64,000 nucleotides of DNA from Anas platyrhynchos (lineage: Eukaryota > Chordata > Aves > Anseriformes > Anatidae), in assembly GCF_047663525.1 (NCBI RefSeq), contig NC_092621.1, positions 15,573,501 through 15,637,500 of the forward strand, in the 5' to 3' direction. The notes below the pieces were generated by a model. The model saw only the letters and a program-made list of their open reading frames with translations, ran no database searches and was not told the DNA's origin. Each line of letters begins with the position of its first letter. The stretch's first letter is position 1. The translations under genes and the position numbers were made by a program. This document shows positions 50,001 through 58,400 of the stretch, piece after piece.

Positions 50001-51283
50001 ACAGCTTTGATACTACCACAGGAGCCACAGCCACCTGAGGTTTAGCCATTTCTGGTCCAGAATCAGGAACTGAAGCTTTATCTTGTGATTCAAATGGAAT
50101 TCTTGTTTGTTGCAGGTGTTCTGAAAAGTGTTTATTAACAGCCTTTCTTAGACATTGTTTAGTTGGCATGCATTCTCACAGAGCACACAAGGAATACGTA
50201 TTTTTTTAACATTAATCACAGTCTATAATTTCAAACATACCTTGTATTATTATTTAGACGCCATTTTAGCTGATTATCTAAAACATTAATAGTTTTGGCT
50301 TTTGGAAACTCTAGATGCCTTTCCACATTACAGAAAGTGAACAAATGTTCATATGGAAGTGATGGAAGAGAGAAAGAGAAGAGAAAGAGGAACAGAGGAG
50401 AGAAAGGAGGAGAGAAAGAGGAGAAAGAGAGACCGCCCCCCAACACATTTTTTAAGTGAGCTAACCCGAGCAGTAAATCAATGGTTTCCTTGCTTGTTTT
50501 TCTTGAGGGTTTTTCATAATTTTAAATGCAAAAGCAAGATTTTAAAGGTCAATAAATAGCAGGCACCACTAATTTTAACACACTGCCCAAAGACACCTAG
50601 CTATTGTCCATCTAGTGCGTGATTTGCCAAAAAAAAAAATAATCAATGAAACCGTGTTTTTAAACCACGTTTTGCTCATTTTCTAAAGATAGATTACAGC
50701 CTTTACAGATTAGCTCGATTGTTTATCGAAAAAGGGACCCCGACACGTACCCGAAAAAAAAAAAAATATATATATATATAATAAAAGGCGGCCGACAAAC
50801 AGGGCTCTGCGCTACCGCAGGCTTGTGTTTACGCGCTGGCAACCCTCTAGGCCGGAGCCAGGGGATCTCCAGCACGGGGAGGGCTGGGCCCAGCCGCGGC
50901 CGGATTACCACACGGACAAAACGCACCGGGAGGGAAGGGAGGGAGGGAGGGAAGGAGAAGGGGAAGGGGAAGCCGCAGGCACACACACGACCACCGCCCC
51001 CGGAGCCCAGGGGGGCAGCGGCCGGGCGGGGTGGGGGTAGGGGGGCAGCGGGGGGCCTACCTGCCTTACCTGCGCCACCGCTGCCCGGCGCTGCCGTCTT
51101 GGGAGGCCGCAGGCCCTCCTGCTGCGGGGGGCCGCCCGCTTTGGTCGGCAGCGCCTCGGCCGCCTCCGAGCCGGGGGAGCCGTCGCCCCCCGGGCAGGCC
51201 GCGCCGCCTCCGCCGCCGTCCGCCGCGCCTCCGCGGCCCCGATCCCGGCCGGCGCCGGGAGTGCGGTCGAAGTGCTCCGCCAT
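31311..51283 (-). CDS. PAIP1: PAIP1, PABP-interacting protein 1; eleven coding exons
   Basis: PAIP1 binds poly(A)-binding protein and the eIF4A/eIF3 machinery in the cytoplasm and stimulates cap-dependent translation. Eleven exons join in phase to 1,404 nt (467 codons plus stop; human 479): 51283-51070, 50120-49939, 45140-44952, 42726-42614, 40857-40746, 39470-39345, 35766-35660, 34687-34570, 34380-34326, 33615-33522, 31404-31311. A Gly/Ala/Pro-rich N-terminus (1-71) precedes a PAM2 motif at about 110-121 (SKLSVKAPEFYP), a MIF4G domain at about 147-365 (QELVELIYQQ, NFSYMGARLCNYLSHHL, FHAFVLFLAELYLNLE) and an acidic C-terminus (DDEMDPEIEEAYEKFCLESE) equivalent to the PAM1 region. Residue 96 is a Met before AKPQV and could start a shorter isoform. 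The start at 51283 has AGCATGG context. Confidence 0.97.
33522..33615 (-). CDS. PAIP1: PAIP1 coding exon 10
   Basis: Completes D406 and codes 407-436 (YQEKYQELLEREDFCPDNEE to GADY) plus two bases of L437. Donor GTATGT. Confidence 0.93.
33922..34012 (+). mobile_element. Degenerate CR1 3'-end fragment
   Basis: AACATGGTTTAGTGATGCTA, then GTTGACTATTGGACTTGATC and a decayed tail ending ACGATTCTAAAT. It resembles an old CR1 terminus, in a PAIP1 intron. Confidence 0.65.
34326..34380 (-). CDS. PAIP1: PAIP1 coding exon 9
   Basis: Short 55-nt exon coding 388-405 (NEPTFYTSDGIPFTAADP) plus one base of D406. Acceptor is TATTCTTAG, donor GTACAT. Confidence 0.95.
34570..34687 (-). CDS. PAIP1: PAIP1 coding exon 8
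   Basis: Completes R348 and codes 349-387 (DVKRMLLKLVELRSSNWGRV to DNDPNYFM), end of the MIF4G region. Donor is GTAAGA. Confidence 0.96.
35660..35766 (-). CDS. PAIP1: PAIP1 coding exon 7
   Basis: Codons 313-347 (LTGSVLEDAWKEKGKNDMNE to VVLDANCS) plus two bases of R348. Acceptor is TTGTCTTTAG, donor GTGAGA. Confidence 0.96.
36190..36600 (+). mobile_element. CR1 LINE copy, about 410 bp
   Basis: CR1 3' part with translated remnants of RKNFFMVRVTEHWDRLPREV and VESPSPEVFEF, followed by GGGGTTGGACCTGATGATCT and the tail ATTCTGCGATTCTGTGATTT. It lies in PAIP1 intron 6 between exons 6 and 7, antisense to the gene. Confidence 0.92.
37490..37607 (+). mobile_element. CR1-like 3'-end fragment
   Basis: CAACATGGTTTAGTGGTAGA, TGGTTGGATGTGGTGGTCTT and AAGGGCCTTTTCCAACCTAA leading to GGTTCTATATG. 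This is a second, older CR1 terminus in the same PAIP1 intron. Confidence 0.78.
38031..38059. repeat. Poly(T) run
   Basis: About 28 consecutive T in the PAIP1 intron, i.e. a poly(A) tract on the gene's strand. No retroposed gene body is recognisable next to it. Confidence 0.85.
39112..39137. repeat. T-run followed by C14
   Basis: A T-run ending at 39119, then a run of 14 C at 39124-39137. Homopolymer pair in the PAIP1 intron, prone to length error. Confidence 0.85.
39345..39470 (-). CDS. PAIP1: PAIP1 coding exon 6
   Basis: Codons 271-312 (IKGTKGQVTRAEILQEGLRE to CAVKLLK), phase 0. Acceptor is ATGTTTTGCAG, donor GTGAGG. Confidence 0.97.
40746..40857 (-). CDS. PAIP1: PAIP1 coding exon 5
   Basis: Completes R233 and codes 234-270 (CRTEFENRDEAAKGDEDTRK to AELYLNLE). 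Acceptor is ATTTTTCAG, donor GTAAGA. Confidence 0.97.
42614..42726 (-). CDS. PAIP1: PAIP1 coding exon 4
   Basis: Codons 196-232 (ATSVPNFSYMGARLCNYLSH to QLLLQ) plus two bases of R233. Nearly identical to the human exon. Donor is GTCAGT. Confidence 0.97.
44778..44860. repeat. AT-rich tandem repeat
   Basis: Imperfect tandem copies of an ATGCTA(C/T)AAATGCTATATTAC-like unit in PAIP1 intron 3, about 90 bp downstream of exon 3. Confidence 0.7.
44952..45140 (-). CDS. PAIP1: PAIP1 coding exon 3
   Basis: Codons 133-195 (DSSYEDGYDGYLTLAEYVQD to VELIYQQ), start of the MIF4G domain. Phase 0 at both ends; acceptor TGTTGTAG, donor GTAGCC. Confidence 0.96.
45141..49938 (-). other. PAIP1 intron 2
   Basis: A 4.8 kb intron. 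It holds an A-run at 48305-48320, a cluster of GAATTC-containing inverted repeats at about 48530-48595, a possible old CR1 end and a T-run at about 49291-49307. The plus-strand frame at 49088-49621 (177 codons) has no recognisable domain. Confidence 0.75.
46793..46858 (+). mobile_element. Possible decayed CR1 3' end
   Basis: GGCAATTGGTCTAGATGAAC followed by CCTTTCCAACCTTGAGTATT resembles the last 60-70 bp of CR1, but is diverged. Confidence 0.5.
49939..50120 (-). CDS. PAIP1: PAIP1 coding exon 2 (PAM2 motif)
   Basis: Completes E72 and codes 73-132. It carries MAKPQVAVAPVVVSKLSVK and the PAM2 core APEFYPSGY that docks on the PABP MLLE domain. Acceptor is CACTTTTCAG, donor GTAAGT. Confidence 0.96.
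50366..50432. repeat. GA-rich purine tract
   Basis: About 65 bp of AGAGAAAGAGG-type purines in PAIP1 intron 1, a polypyrimidine tract on the PAIP1 strand. An open frame on the plus strand over it is only repeat. Confidence 0.85.
51070..51283 (-). CDS. PAIP1: PAIP1 coding exon 1
   Basis: Codons 1-71 (MAEHFDRTPGAGRDRGRGG and on) plus one base. Two phase-1 donors are available: GTAAGG after 51070 (chosen) and GTAGGC after 51061, which would add three residues. Low-complexity, GC-rich and poorly conserved except for the first dozen residues. Confidence 0.88.
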
Positions 51284-51356
51284 GCTGGGGCCGGGGCGGC
51301 TCCGAGCGGTCGCGGGAGGGAGGCCGGGAGGCAGCGAGCCCGGGAGGGAGGCAGGG

Positions 51357-51398
51357 AAGAAGGGAGGGAGGGAGGGAGTGAAGGAGGGAGGGAGGAGG
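51357..51398 (+). repeat. (GGGA)n tract
   Basis: Repeated GGGA units on the plus strand, about 75-115 bp upstream of the PAIP1 ATG and so likely in its 5'UTR as pyrimidine-rich RNA. Confidence 0.8.
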
Positions 51399-52628
51399 CG
51401 GCCGGGTCCCGCCTGGCCGCGGCCCCAGCCTCCACTTTCAGTTTGAGCCCTGCACGCAGCGCCCCCTGCCGCCCGCCCGCCCGCCCGCCCGTCGCCATGG
51501 CAACGCCGCCGCGGCCTCGCCCCGCCTCGGCCCGGCCCCGCAGCGCCGCCCGCTGCCTCAGGTGCGGTGCGGGGCCGGCGCCCCCCCCAAAAAAAAACAA
51601 AACAAAACAAAAAAAAAGGGGCACAAACTGCGGGCTGAACCGCGGTGTAAGTGTAATCCCATGGCTAAGCCTCCCACGAGACAATGCTACTGCATTTTTT
51701 TTTAACACCAGCCGTGTTAAAACATACGTTATCAGTGATAACATATTTTCCAGTGATAATGTATTTTCACGCGCAATCTATACACGAGGTTTCTCGTTAA
51801 ATGCTCGCATACAACTTCTAAAGCCCTCCACTAACATAAACCTACTATAGGAGACTGCCCATTTTGCTAATCACCTCAAAATGATTCAACTCACACCTCC
51901 ATTGGCAACTCAATTCGCCGTTTTTTGTTCTGGCAGAGTCCTGCTCTCCTTGCTTTGCGAAATCCAGAGCCCGACCTGCTTCCACACTCAGCTGAGCTCC
52001 ACCTCAGCTGACCGAGCCGGTGATATTTGCGGTTTGTCTCCCAGAACAGCCTGGCCTGTGCCGACCTTTCCACCTGTTATTTCCAAAGCCCAAGCCAAAC
52101 GCTTGTGTGTTGTTGGCTCAAACTCCGCTGATGACTCATGAGAGGATGAAAAATAGGCAAGCGTGTATGAAATGCTGTATGAAATTGGAACAGTCCTATA
52201 TATTTTTTTTTGAAAATATGACTATTGTAATAATAAGCAGGAAAAACATTTACAAAGTTTTACGTTTTACTATTCTAAAATTACTAATAAAGGCTGTAGA
52301 ATACAAAATTTAGTGCAGATTTTTTATATTCCTGTGGCATGTAATGGACTGACTCTTAGTAAGACAAAGTTGGCCAGATTATAAAGGTGACACAGTTAGA
52401 ATTAATTGGGCTCATGGGAAAACTGTTCCTACGCAGCTACTGCTGAAAGTGAAGACTGGTAAACTAAATAATCTAAACTACACGACTGAAATGAGAGGAA
52501 ATATAGGAGACTAATGAGTTTTCAGAAAAGTAAAAGACTTCACTTGTGTAAGCAATTATTAAAACTAAATTTGAGCAGTATTATCAAACCTTTGAAGATC
52601 ACAATGTAGCTGCTAAAATAACAAAATC

Positions 52629-52715
52629 AATATATATATATTAAAATTAACAAAATTATATATATATATTATATATATATTAAAATAACAAAATTAATAT
52701 ATACATATTATTATT
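52629..52715. repeat. TA-rich tandem repeat
   Basis: Alternating TA runs separated by repeated AAAATAACAAAATTA-like spacers. Confidence 0.8.
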
Positions 52716-53727
52716 TCAGTCCTGGTTTTAAAGTCTATATTGTGACCTCTGGTTGCATTTATAAACCTTATCTTACCATGAGGAGAATGAAAAGCTTACA
52801 TCAACACGAAAAAGGAAGCAGAGATTCTCAATCATTGGTTAAAGATGCAGACGCTCTAAGAAAATCATCAGGACATCCTGTGACCACTTTTTGAGACATT
52901 AATTTTTCAAAAAAGCATATATCTTTTTCAGTGTATATACCTATAATGAATTAAATGCCTCAGGTTATCGTTATTATGCCAGACAATTTCATCTTTGGTC
53001 ATAAATGTGAGTTCTTTCTAATGAGCAAACCCTCCATGTTATTTTAATATAGTGATTGTTTGGCAACTACTTACGGTGTAGAGTGGAATGTGATCCCAGA
53101 TCCATCTTGTTACTACAGATGCGCAACTGAAGTTTGCACAAGAATAGTTGTGTTTGACTGGGAGACTAATTTCTCCTTCCTAAAGTAGACATCAAAAAAA
53201 AAAAAAAAAAAACCAAAAACTATTTTCAGGTGGTTAAGTCCAAAAATCACAATTCCCAAATATTACCTGCAGTAGTCAACCCCTTTAGACAATGCCTAAA
53301 ATTCTCCTTACAACATTCAGGCCTGAGTAACTGAAGTCCTGTTGGTTACTTCAGCTATTGAGAACAATCTGAAAATCTGGCATATCTAAATTAGCAAGGT
53401 ATATCCTACTGGATTAAAACTTTCAACAAGTGCAGCTATGGTGGCTTATAAATATCCATCAGAGGAGTTACCTGCTTTGTCCTAAGCACGTTACCTAACA
53501 GCCTGAAACTTAATTCAGAAGCAATCCTGCACAGACCTGCAGTGCTTGGTGCTGGGAAACCACAAAATGCAACTTCATCACTATTCGGAACACAAGCATT
53601 TTTTTTTTAGGGGTGACAACATGTTTCTACCTGGGGAGAAGAAGGGAGGAGAGACTGCTGCTGTGTTTTAAAACTAAATGTGCTCTAATAATTCGAAATA
53701 CAGTGTTTGCTTTGTATTCACATCAAT

Positions 53728-53880
53728 GTATTTAACTAATATTAATACATTTAATATTAAATATATTAAACTAATACTAATATATTTAAGATTAATATAA
53801 TTTGTATTAATATGTTTATTTTATATCAATACATTTATAATTTACATCGATACATTTAATTTTTATTTAATATGTTTGTA
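53728..53880. repeat. AT-rich degenerate tandem repeat
   Basis: Repeated ATTAATACATTTAA-like words, just before the abrupt switch to the GC-rich NNT promoter region. Confidence 0.7.
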
Positions 53881-54089
53881 TTACTGAGGTATGTTGCTGC
53901 CCCAGGTTTCCGAGCCTCAAACACCGAGGACCCAGCAGCCCGCGGGCAGAGCTCCGAGCCGAATCCTCCTCACAAACGCCTTTAAAAGCGGCTGTCTCCC
54001 GAACAACCAGCGCTCGGCATCCTCCTCTCCACCCCGGGAGCCTCACGCTCTCCTGGCCTCGCTTCACTTCCAGCCGTAATTCACCGCCT

Positions 54090-55200
54090 GGCACCAGGGG
54101 ACGGCCTGAGGGGAGCGCTCTGCCAGCAGCCGTAAATCAGCCCCAGCGCTAATCCCGCACCTTGCAGTTACAAATTACACCAACAGCCCCCGCACCAGCA
54201 CCCGAGCACCACGCTCCGGGGTCCTTTTTCCCCGATTCACCTCACCGAGGGCCTCCCCTTCCCCGCTCTCCCCTCGCACCCCCGGCCGCCAACCCTCCCC
54301 TCACAGGGGGCCGCCCCTTCCGCCATGGCGGCGGCGGCCGGGACCCCCCCCCCCCCCCGCCTTCCCCGTCCCCCTCCCGCCCCCTCCCCGCTCCGCCCCC
54401 GTCCCGGCCCCGCCGCCTCGCCTCGCCCCAAGGTCGGTCAGTGCCGCGGCGGGGCCGGCGCCGGCGGCACAGCCGGTGGGTGCGGCGGGGCCGGGGCCGG
54501 GACGGAGCCGCAGCGGGGATAAGGGGGGCTCGGGGCGCAGAGCGGGGAGCCGGCCCCGCGCCGTGGGGAGCCGCGTTGTGGTGAGGGGGGGGGGGGGGCG
54601 GTGGCGGAGCGGCTGCCGGGGAGGGAAAGGAAGGGAAAGGAAAGAAAGGACAGGACGGGGAGGGAAGGGGAGGAAGGGAGGACGGCGGCGGCGGCCGGTC
54701 CTGGCTGAGGGGCTCGGGGAGAGGAAGGGGAAGGAAGGGGAAGGGGAAGGCGGCGCGGCTCGGCCGGGCGCCATGGCCGCCGGGCGCTGTGGTGGCGGCG
54801 GGGGGCGAGCGGCCTGCCCAAGGTCAGCGGGGCGGCGGGCTATAAATAGCGGGGACGGTGCCTTGCCAGCCCCGGGCCGTGCCTCGTCGCTTTGCCCTGC
54901 TGCCTCCTTCCCCCCGCACAGGCGGGCGAGGAGCCCTCTTCCCCCGCTGGCCCCGGGGCGCCCTCACCGACCCCCTGCGGGAGCCCTGTCAGGGCCCTGG
55001 GTCGCCCCCCGGGGAGCTGCGGGGTGCTGGGGCTGCTCCTGGGGAGCCCTGGGTGCCCTCCTCTTTGTTTAATTTCCTAGCTGTGCCCGGCCGCCCCGCT
55101 CTGACAAACAACGGGCTTTGTCCTTTGGCTGCGGCGAGGAGATATGGAAAAAGCACCCGCGCCTGGCTGGTGGCAGCCGCAGGGGCTCAGGCTGCCCAGT
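54090..55200. promoter_or_regulatory. NNT: CpG island, NNT promoter
   Basis: More than 1 kb of very GC-rich, CpG-dense sequence directly upstream of NNT. It contains a C15 run (54344-54358), a G14 run (54585-54598) and purine blocks at 54620-54750. Frames in it on both strands are composition artefacts. Confidence 0.75.
54841..54848 (+). promoter_or_regulatory. TATA-like box inside NNT CpG island
   Basis: TATAAATA preceded by GGCGGGC, oriented toward NNT. It would place a start near 54870. Some 5'UTR splicing is possible (an acceptor-like CACACGCGCAG lies at about 55250-55260). Confidence 0.4.
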
Positions 55201-55307
55201 TTACATACCTGCTGCCTGTTATCATCAGTAACTGGTGTTGCTCTGTTTCCACACGCGCAGCAGGGATTCCATACGTGGCAAGGAGTCTGCCGGGAGGTCT
55301 GGGCGAA

Positions 55308-55458
55308 ATGACGAGCCTCCTGCGCTTTGCTGTTAGTGGGTGCTCCACTCCTGTTTTCGGCAATGTCTTACCACCTAAGGTGCATTCAGCAAAAGTGCCA
55401 TGCTTGCGGATGTTTAGAACCCACCAGGCGCTCTGGTCTCAGGCAACTCCAAAGCCAG
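55308..55458 (+). CDS. NNT: NNT first coding exon (presequence)
   Basis: Codons 1-50 plus one base of G51, ending SQATPKP before donor GTAAAC. The ATG has G at -3. Similarity to human NNT is moderate, as usual for a presequence, but FRTHQALW and KPG are conserved. Confidence 0.92.
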
Positions 55459-58400
55459 GTAAACTGATTAAACTGTTGTAAAAAATCTCTGATTTTAACA
55501 GGGAAAGATAGCTTGATTTTTTCTTTTTTTCGTTTGAATGGGCTAGGACAGTCTTATACGGTCTATTTTACAATCTTAAAAAGAGCACCTTACCTTACTT
55601 TAGTCATCTGAATTTGACAAAACTTCATAATAAACTACAATATAATAAACTTCAAAACTTCATAATAAGCTATAATAAGCTTTCAAAATAAGCCACCAAT
55701 TTTATGCTAGTTTACAGAGCTTATGCAGAAGGTATTTGTCTTTGTTATGAATAACATGGATCCAAATATTCTTTACAGGTACGTGGTCAGAACTCCTGCT
55801 GACGCTTATTTTGCTTGAGGGTAGTACTTAAATCTTTTCTTAGCTAAAAGCCTGACTTCCCCCTGAATTTTGCTTTGTGTGCATGCAGTGGAAAATACTT
55901 CCCTCACAAAGAGAGTATCTGAAAGCATGACTGTATCTGGTTGTAGTTATCCTGTGTAAAAAAAAAAAAAAAAAAAGTACATGTGATGCACAGTAGATGC
56001 CATGTTAGTAGATCTTCTCAAGGTCTAGAAAAGCAGCAGTGTTTGTGAACTGAAATGTCTGAAAAAACACAGCACATAACATATAACTTAGAAACACCTT
56101 TATCATATACAATTTCTGCCGAACTGCATAAGTGGCTGGTCCGTTTTGGGGTCCTTACAAGTCAATGACACGGTGTTCAGGGATTCTGAAGAAATGTGAT
56201 GGGAGAAGAGCATTGTTTGTTTATACTGACAACTTCTGATAATCTGTCATGTGACTTTTTGCCAAAGTTGCATGGAGAAATTTCTTTGAATTTCAGAATC
56301 TTCTTTTTTGAATTTATTTGACTGACAGTCCAGGGAGCTAGGTTCTGTGAAAACTGATCAGGGCATTGTTTTGATATCCCGTGATTTTTTTTTCTTTTTT
56401 TTTTTTCCCCATGTTTATTATCTGAGAGAAAGAAATAGTTGTCTGTTTTGATATTGCAAATTATCCTTTAGTTGAGCATGTTAACCTGGGATGTAGGGAA
56501 CTTGGTTCAAAGTTCTTTCTCAAATATCCCAGGTAAGTGCTCTTGTTGTTTGGATTTGTAATCGCTTCTTGTGTTTGGCTTTGACTGCAAATTTGGTCAT
56601 GAAACTGAAGGATCTCTTCTGTGTTTTTTTTTTTTTCAAAATCACTACGTCTGTATGTGTATATATATATATATTTTTTACTCGTTTTTATGAATTGATT
56701 TTCACAAACTTTTCTACAGGAAGGGATAAATCTTGTTAGTGTAATATGTGTAAGCATTCAGTGCTGTCCTTTCTCTCGTGGAAGTCTTTGTTTAAGGGAG
56801 AGTAGTATTTATATTCATGCGATATAATTCTCAGTATTAAACAACTATTAAGTTTCATAAGTCTTCTGGTTGATAATTAAGCTGTCCTTATGGTTCATTT
56901 TGGTAACATGAGATTTGTCATTCAGCAGAGGACAAATCAAGGATAAAGCAGTAATTGAGTGACAAATCAGTAACAGTAGTGCTGCCTTTGTATACTTAAG
57001 TGTTTTTGAATCAAAATTCAACAGTGTATAAAATAACTACATTTTATTCTTTGTTTTAGGAAATTGCTTAAAGTGATGCTTGGTGAAATCACTGTAAGAT
57101 TACGAAAAACAAGTTTTTCAAAAAGACTAGCGGTGCTGTGTTTCTTCTTAAGCCTGTAGTTATTACTTCCATGATCTCACATAAGCTTTCATTTAGTCCA
57201 GGATGTTGTAAGTACAGGAATAACAGTTCCCTGCACAGTGAAGAGATTTGGAGCCAGTTGAGAAGTAAACTTGGAGGATGGATACGTTTCTTACAGCTGC
57301 TTATGTTGCTGCTGTTTTTTTCCTTTCTTAAAATCATAGGTGTTTTCATATAGGAATAAACAAGTATTCCAATAATCTGTCAACCAGTTGCCAATATCAG
57401 GTTCTTCAGAAAAAAGATGCAAAGCTTTCCTAGACCATGCTAATAGGTGCTTACAGAGTGACCAACTGAAGTTTCTTATTATGCATCCAGATGGGCTTGT
57501 CCACAGATACGTGACTTTCAACCCCTTCTACCTTGGGATTTGTAATGTCCTTTCTATTTAGATGCTTCTTTCATATTTTTTTCTAAATCTTGCAGGACTT
57601 TAAACCTATAACAGTTCATTGACAATTCATTTTAAAGCTAATCTGTATGTTATTCATAAACTGTGTACCTCTTCTCTCTTCTCATGTAAGGGCAGGGCTC
57701 AGGTGTTTGTTTAATCTTCTTTATCGTTCTTTTTTTTTTTTGCCTACATCATATTGCTGTTCTGCTGAATTTGTCCTCATCTTCAGAACAGGTGAGATGG
57801 TTTGTTTAAAGCTATTGTTAGAGTAATTTAGCAGTTAGGCAGGTTTCATATCCTGTTTTCCTGTTCTAGAAAATGTAGCTTATTTCTCCCTTCTGTTTTG
57901 TCTGAGTCAGTTGGTGATATCCTACTTTGCTACAAGGTACTTCATGAAATCAGGTTAAGGAGATTAAAAAAAAAAAAGAAAGTATTTTTCTCATGTTTTC
58001 TGCATAAAATATTCTGGGTTTTCTTGATAGCTTTAATTTAGGATCTTCTTTAAATACCCAGTTTGTGAATGGAAGCTAAGTGGAAAAGATTGCTTTTATA
58101 ATACTTCTTAATTGTTTGATTTCTGAAGCTTGGAGATCTAGATTACCTGCATGTATTGTGTTTACCCAAAGTTCAAGACTGTGCTTTCCACTTTTCTTCT
58201 TACACTGTGGAGATTGTTTTAAGGGGGGTGAGAAAGCATAATAATGAGTGTCTTACTTAAAATGTCAGTATTCTCATTTTTTCTAAATTCTAATTTACAT
58301 ATGTTTAATGCTAATATTCTAAGGCCTGTGAAATTTAATGATTCTACGTTTGATAGTGGCAAAATCCTTTTTGTGTTGATTCTTTATATCAGAAAAGTAC

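Larger units (their letters stand above)
50820..51580. promoter_or_regulatory. PAIP1: CpG island, PAIP1 promoter and exon 1
   Basis: Dense CpG block spanning PAIP1 exon 1, the start of intron 1 and the upstream region. GGGA repeats flank the exon at about 50930-50967 and 51357-51398. The transcription start is probably between 51.3 and 51.5 kb. No TATA box was seen on the minus strand. Long frames on both strands (50823-51446 plus, 50905-51744 minus) are artefacts of composition. Confidence 0.8.
51600..54080. other. Spacer between PAIP1 and NNT islands
   Basis: About 2.5 kb of mostly AT-rich sequence. It has TA-rich repeats at 52629-52715, an A-run at 53194-53212 and a TTAATA/ATTTAAT degenerate repeat at 53690-53880. 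No gene is recognised. A divergent noncoding RNA such as human NNT-AS1 would be expected here, but nothing in the sequence shows one. Confidence 0.6.

Noticed and set aside
50723-51744. Open frames of 192-295 codons on both strands around PAIP1 exon 1
   Set aside because: Only the minus-strand stretch from 51283 to 51070 is real coding sequence. The rest is stop-poor GC-rich island sequence with Pro/Arg/Gly-rich translations.
54162-55072. Several long frames in the NNT CpG island (for example 54476-55072 plus, 54301-54774 minus)
   Set aside because: Low-complexity Arg/Pro/Gly translations in all frames, without homology, explained by base composition.
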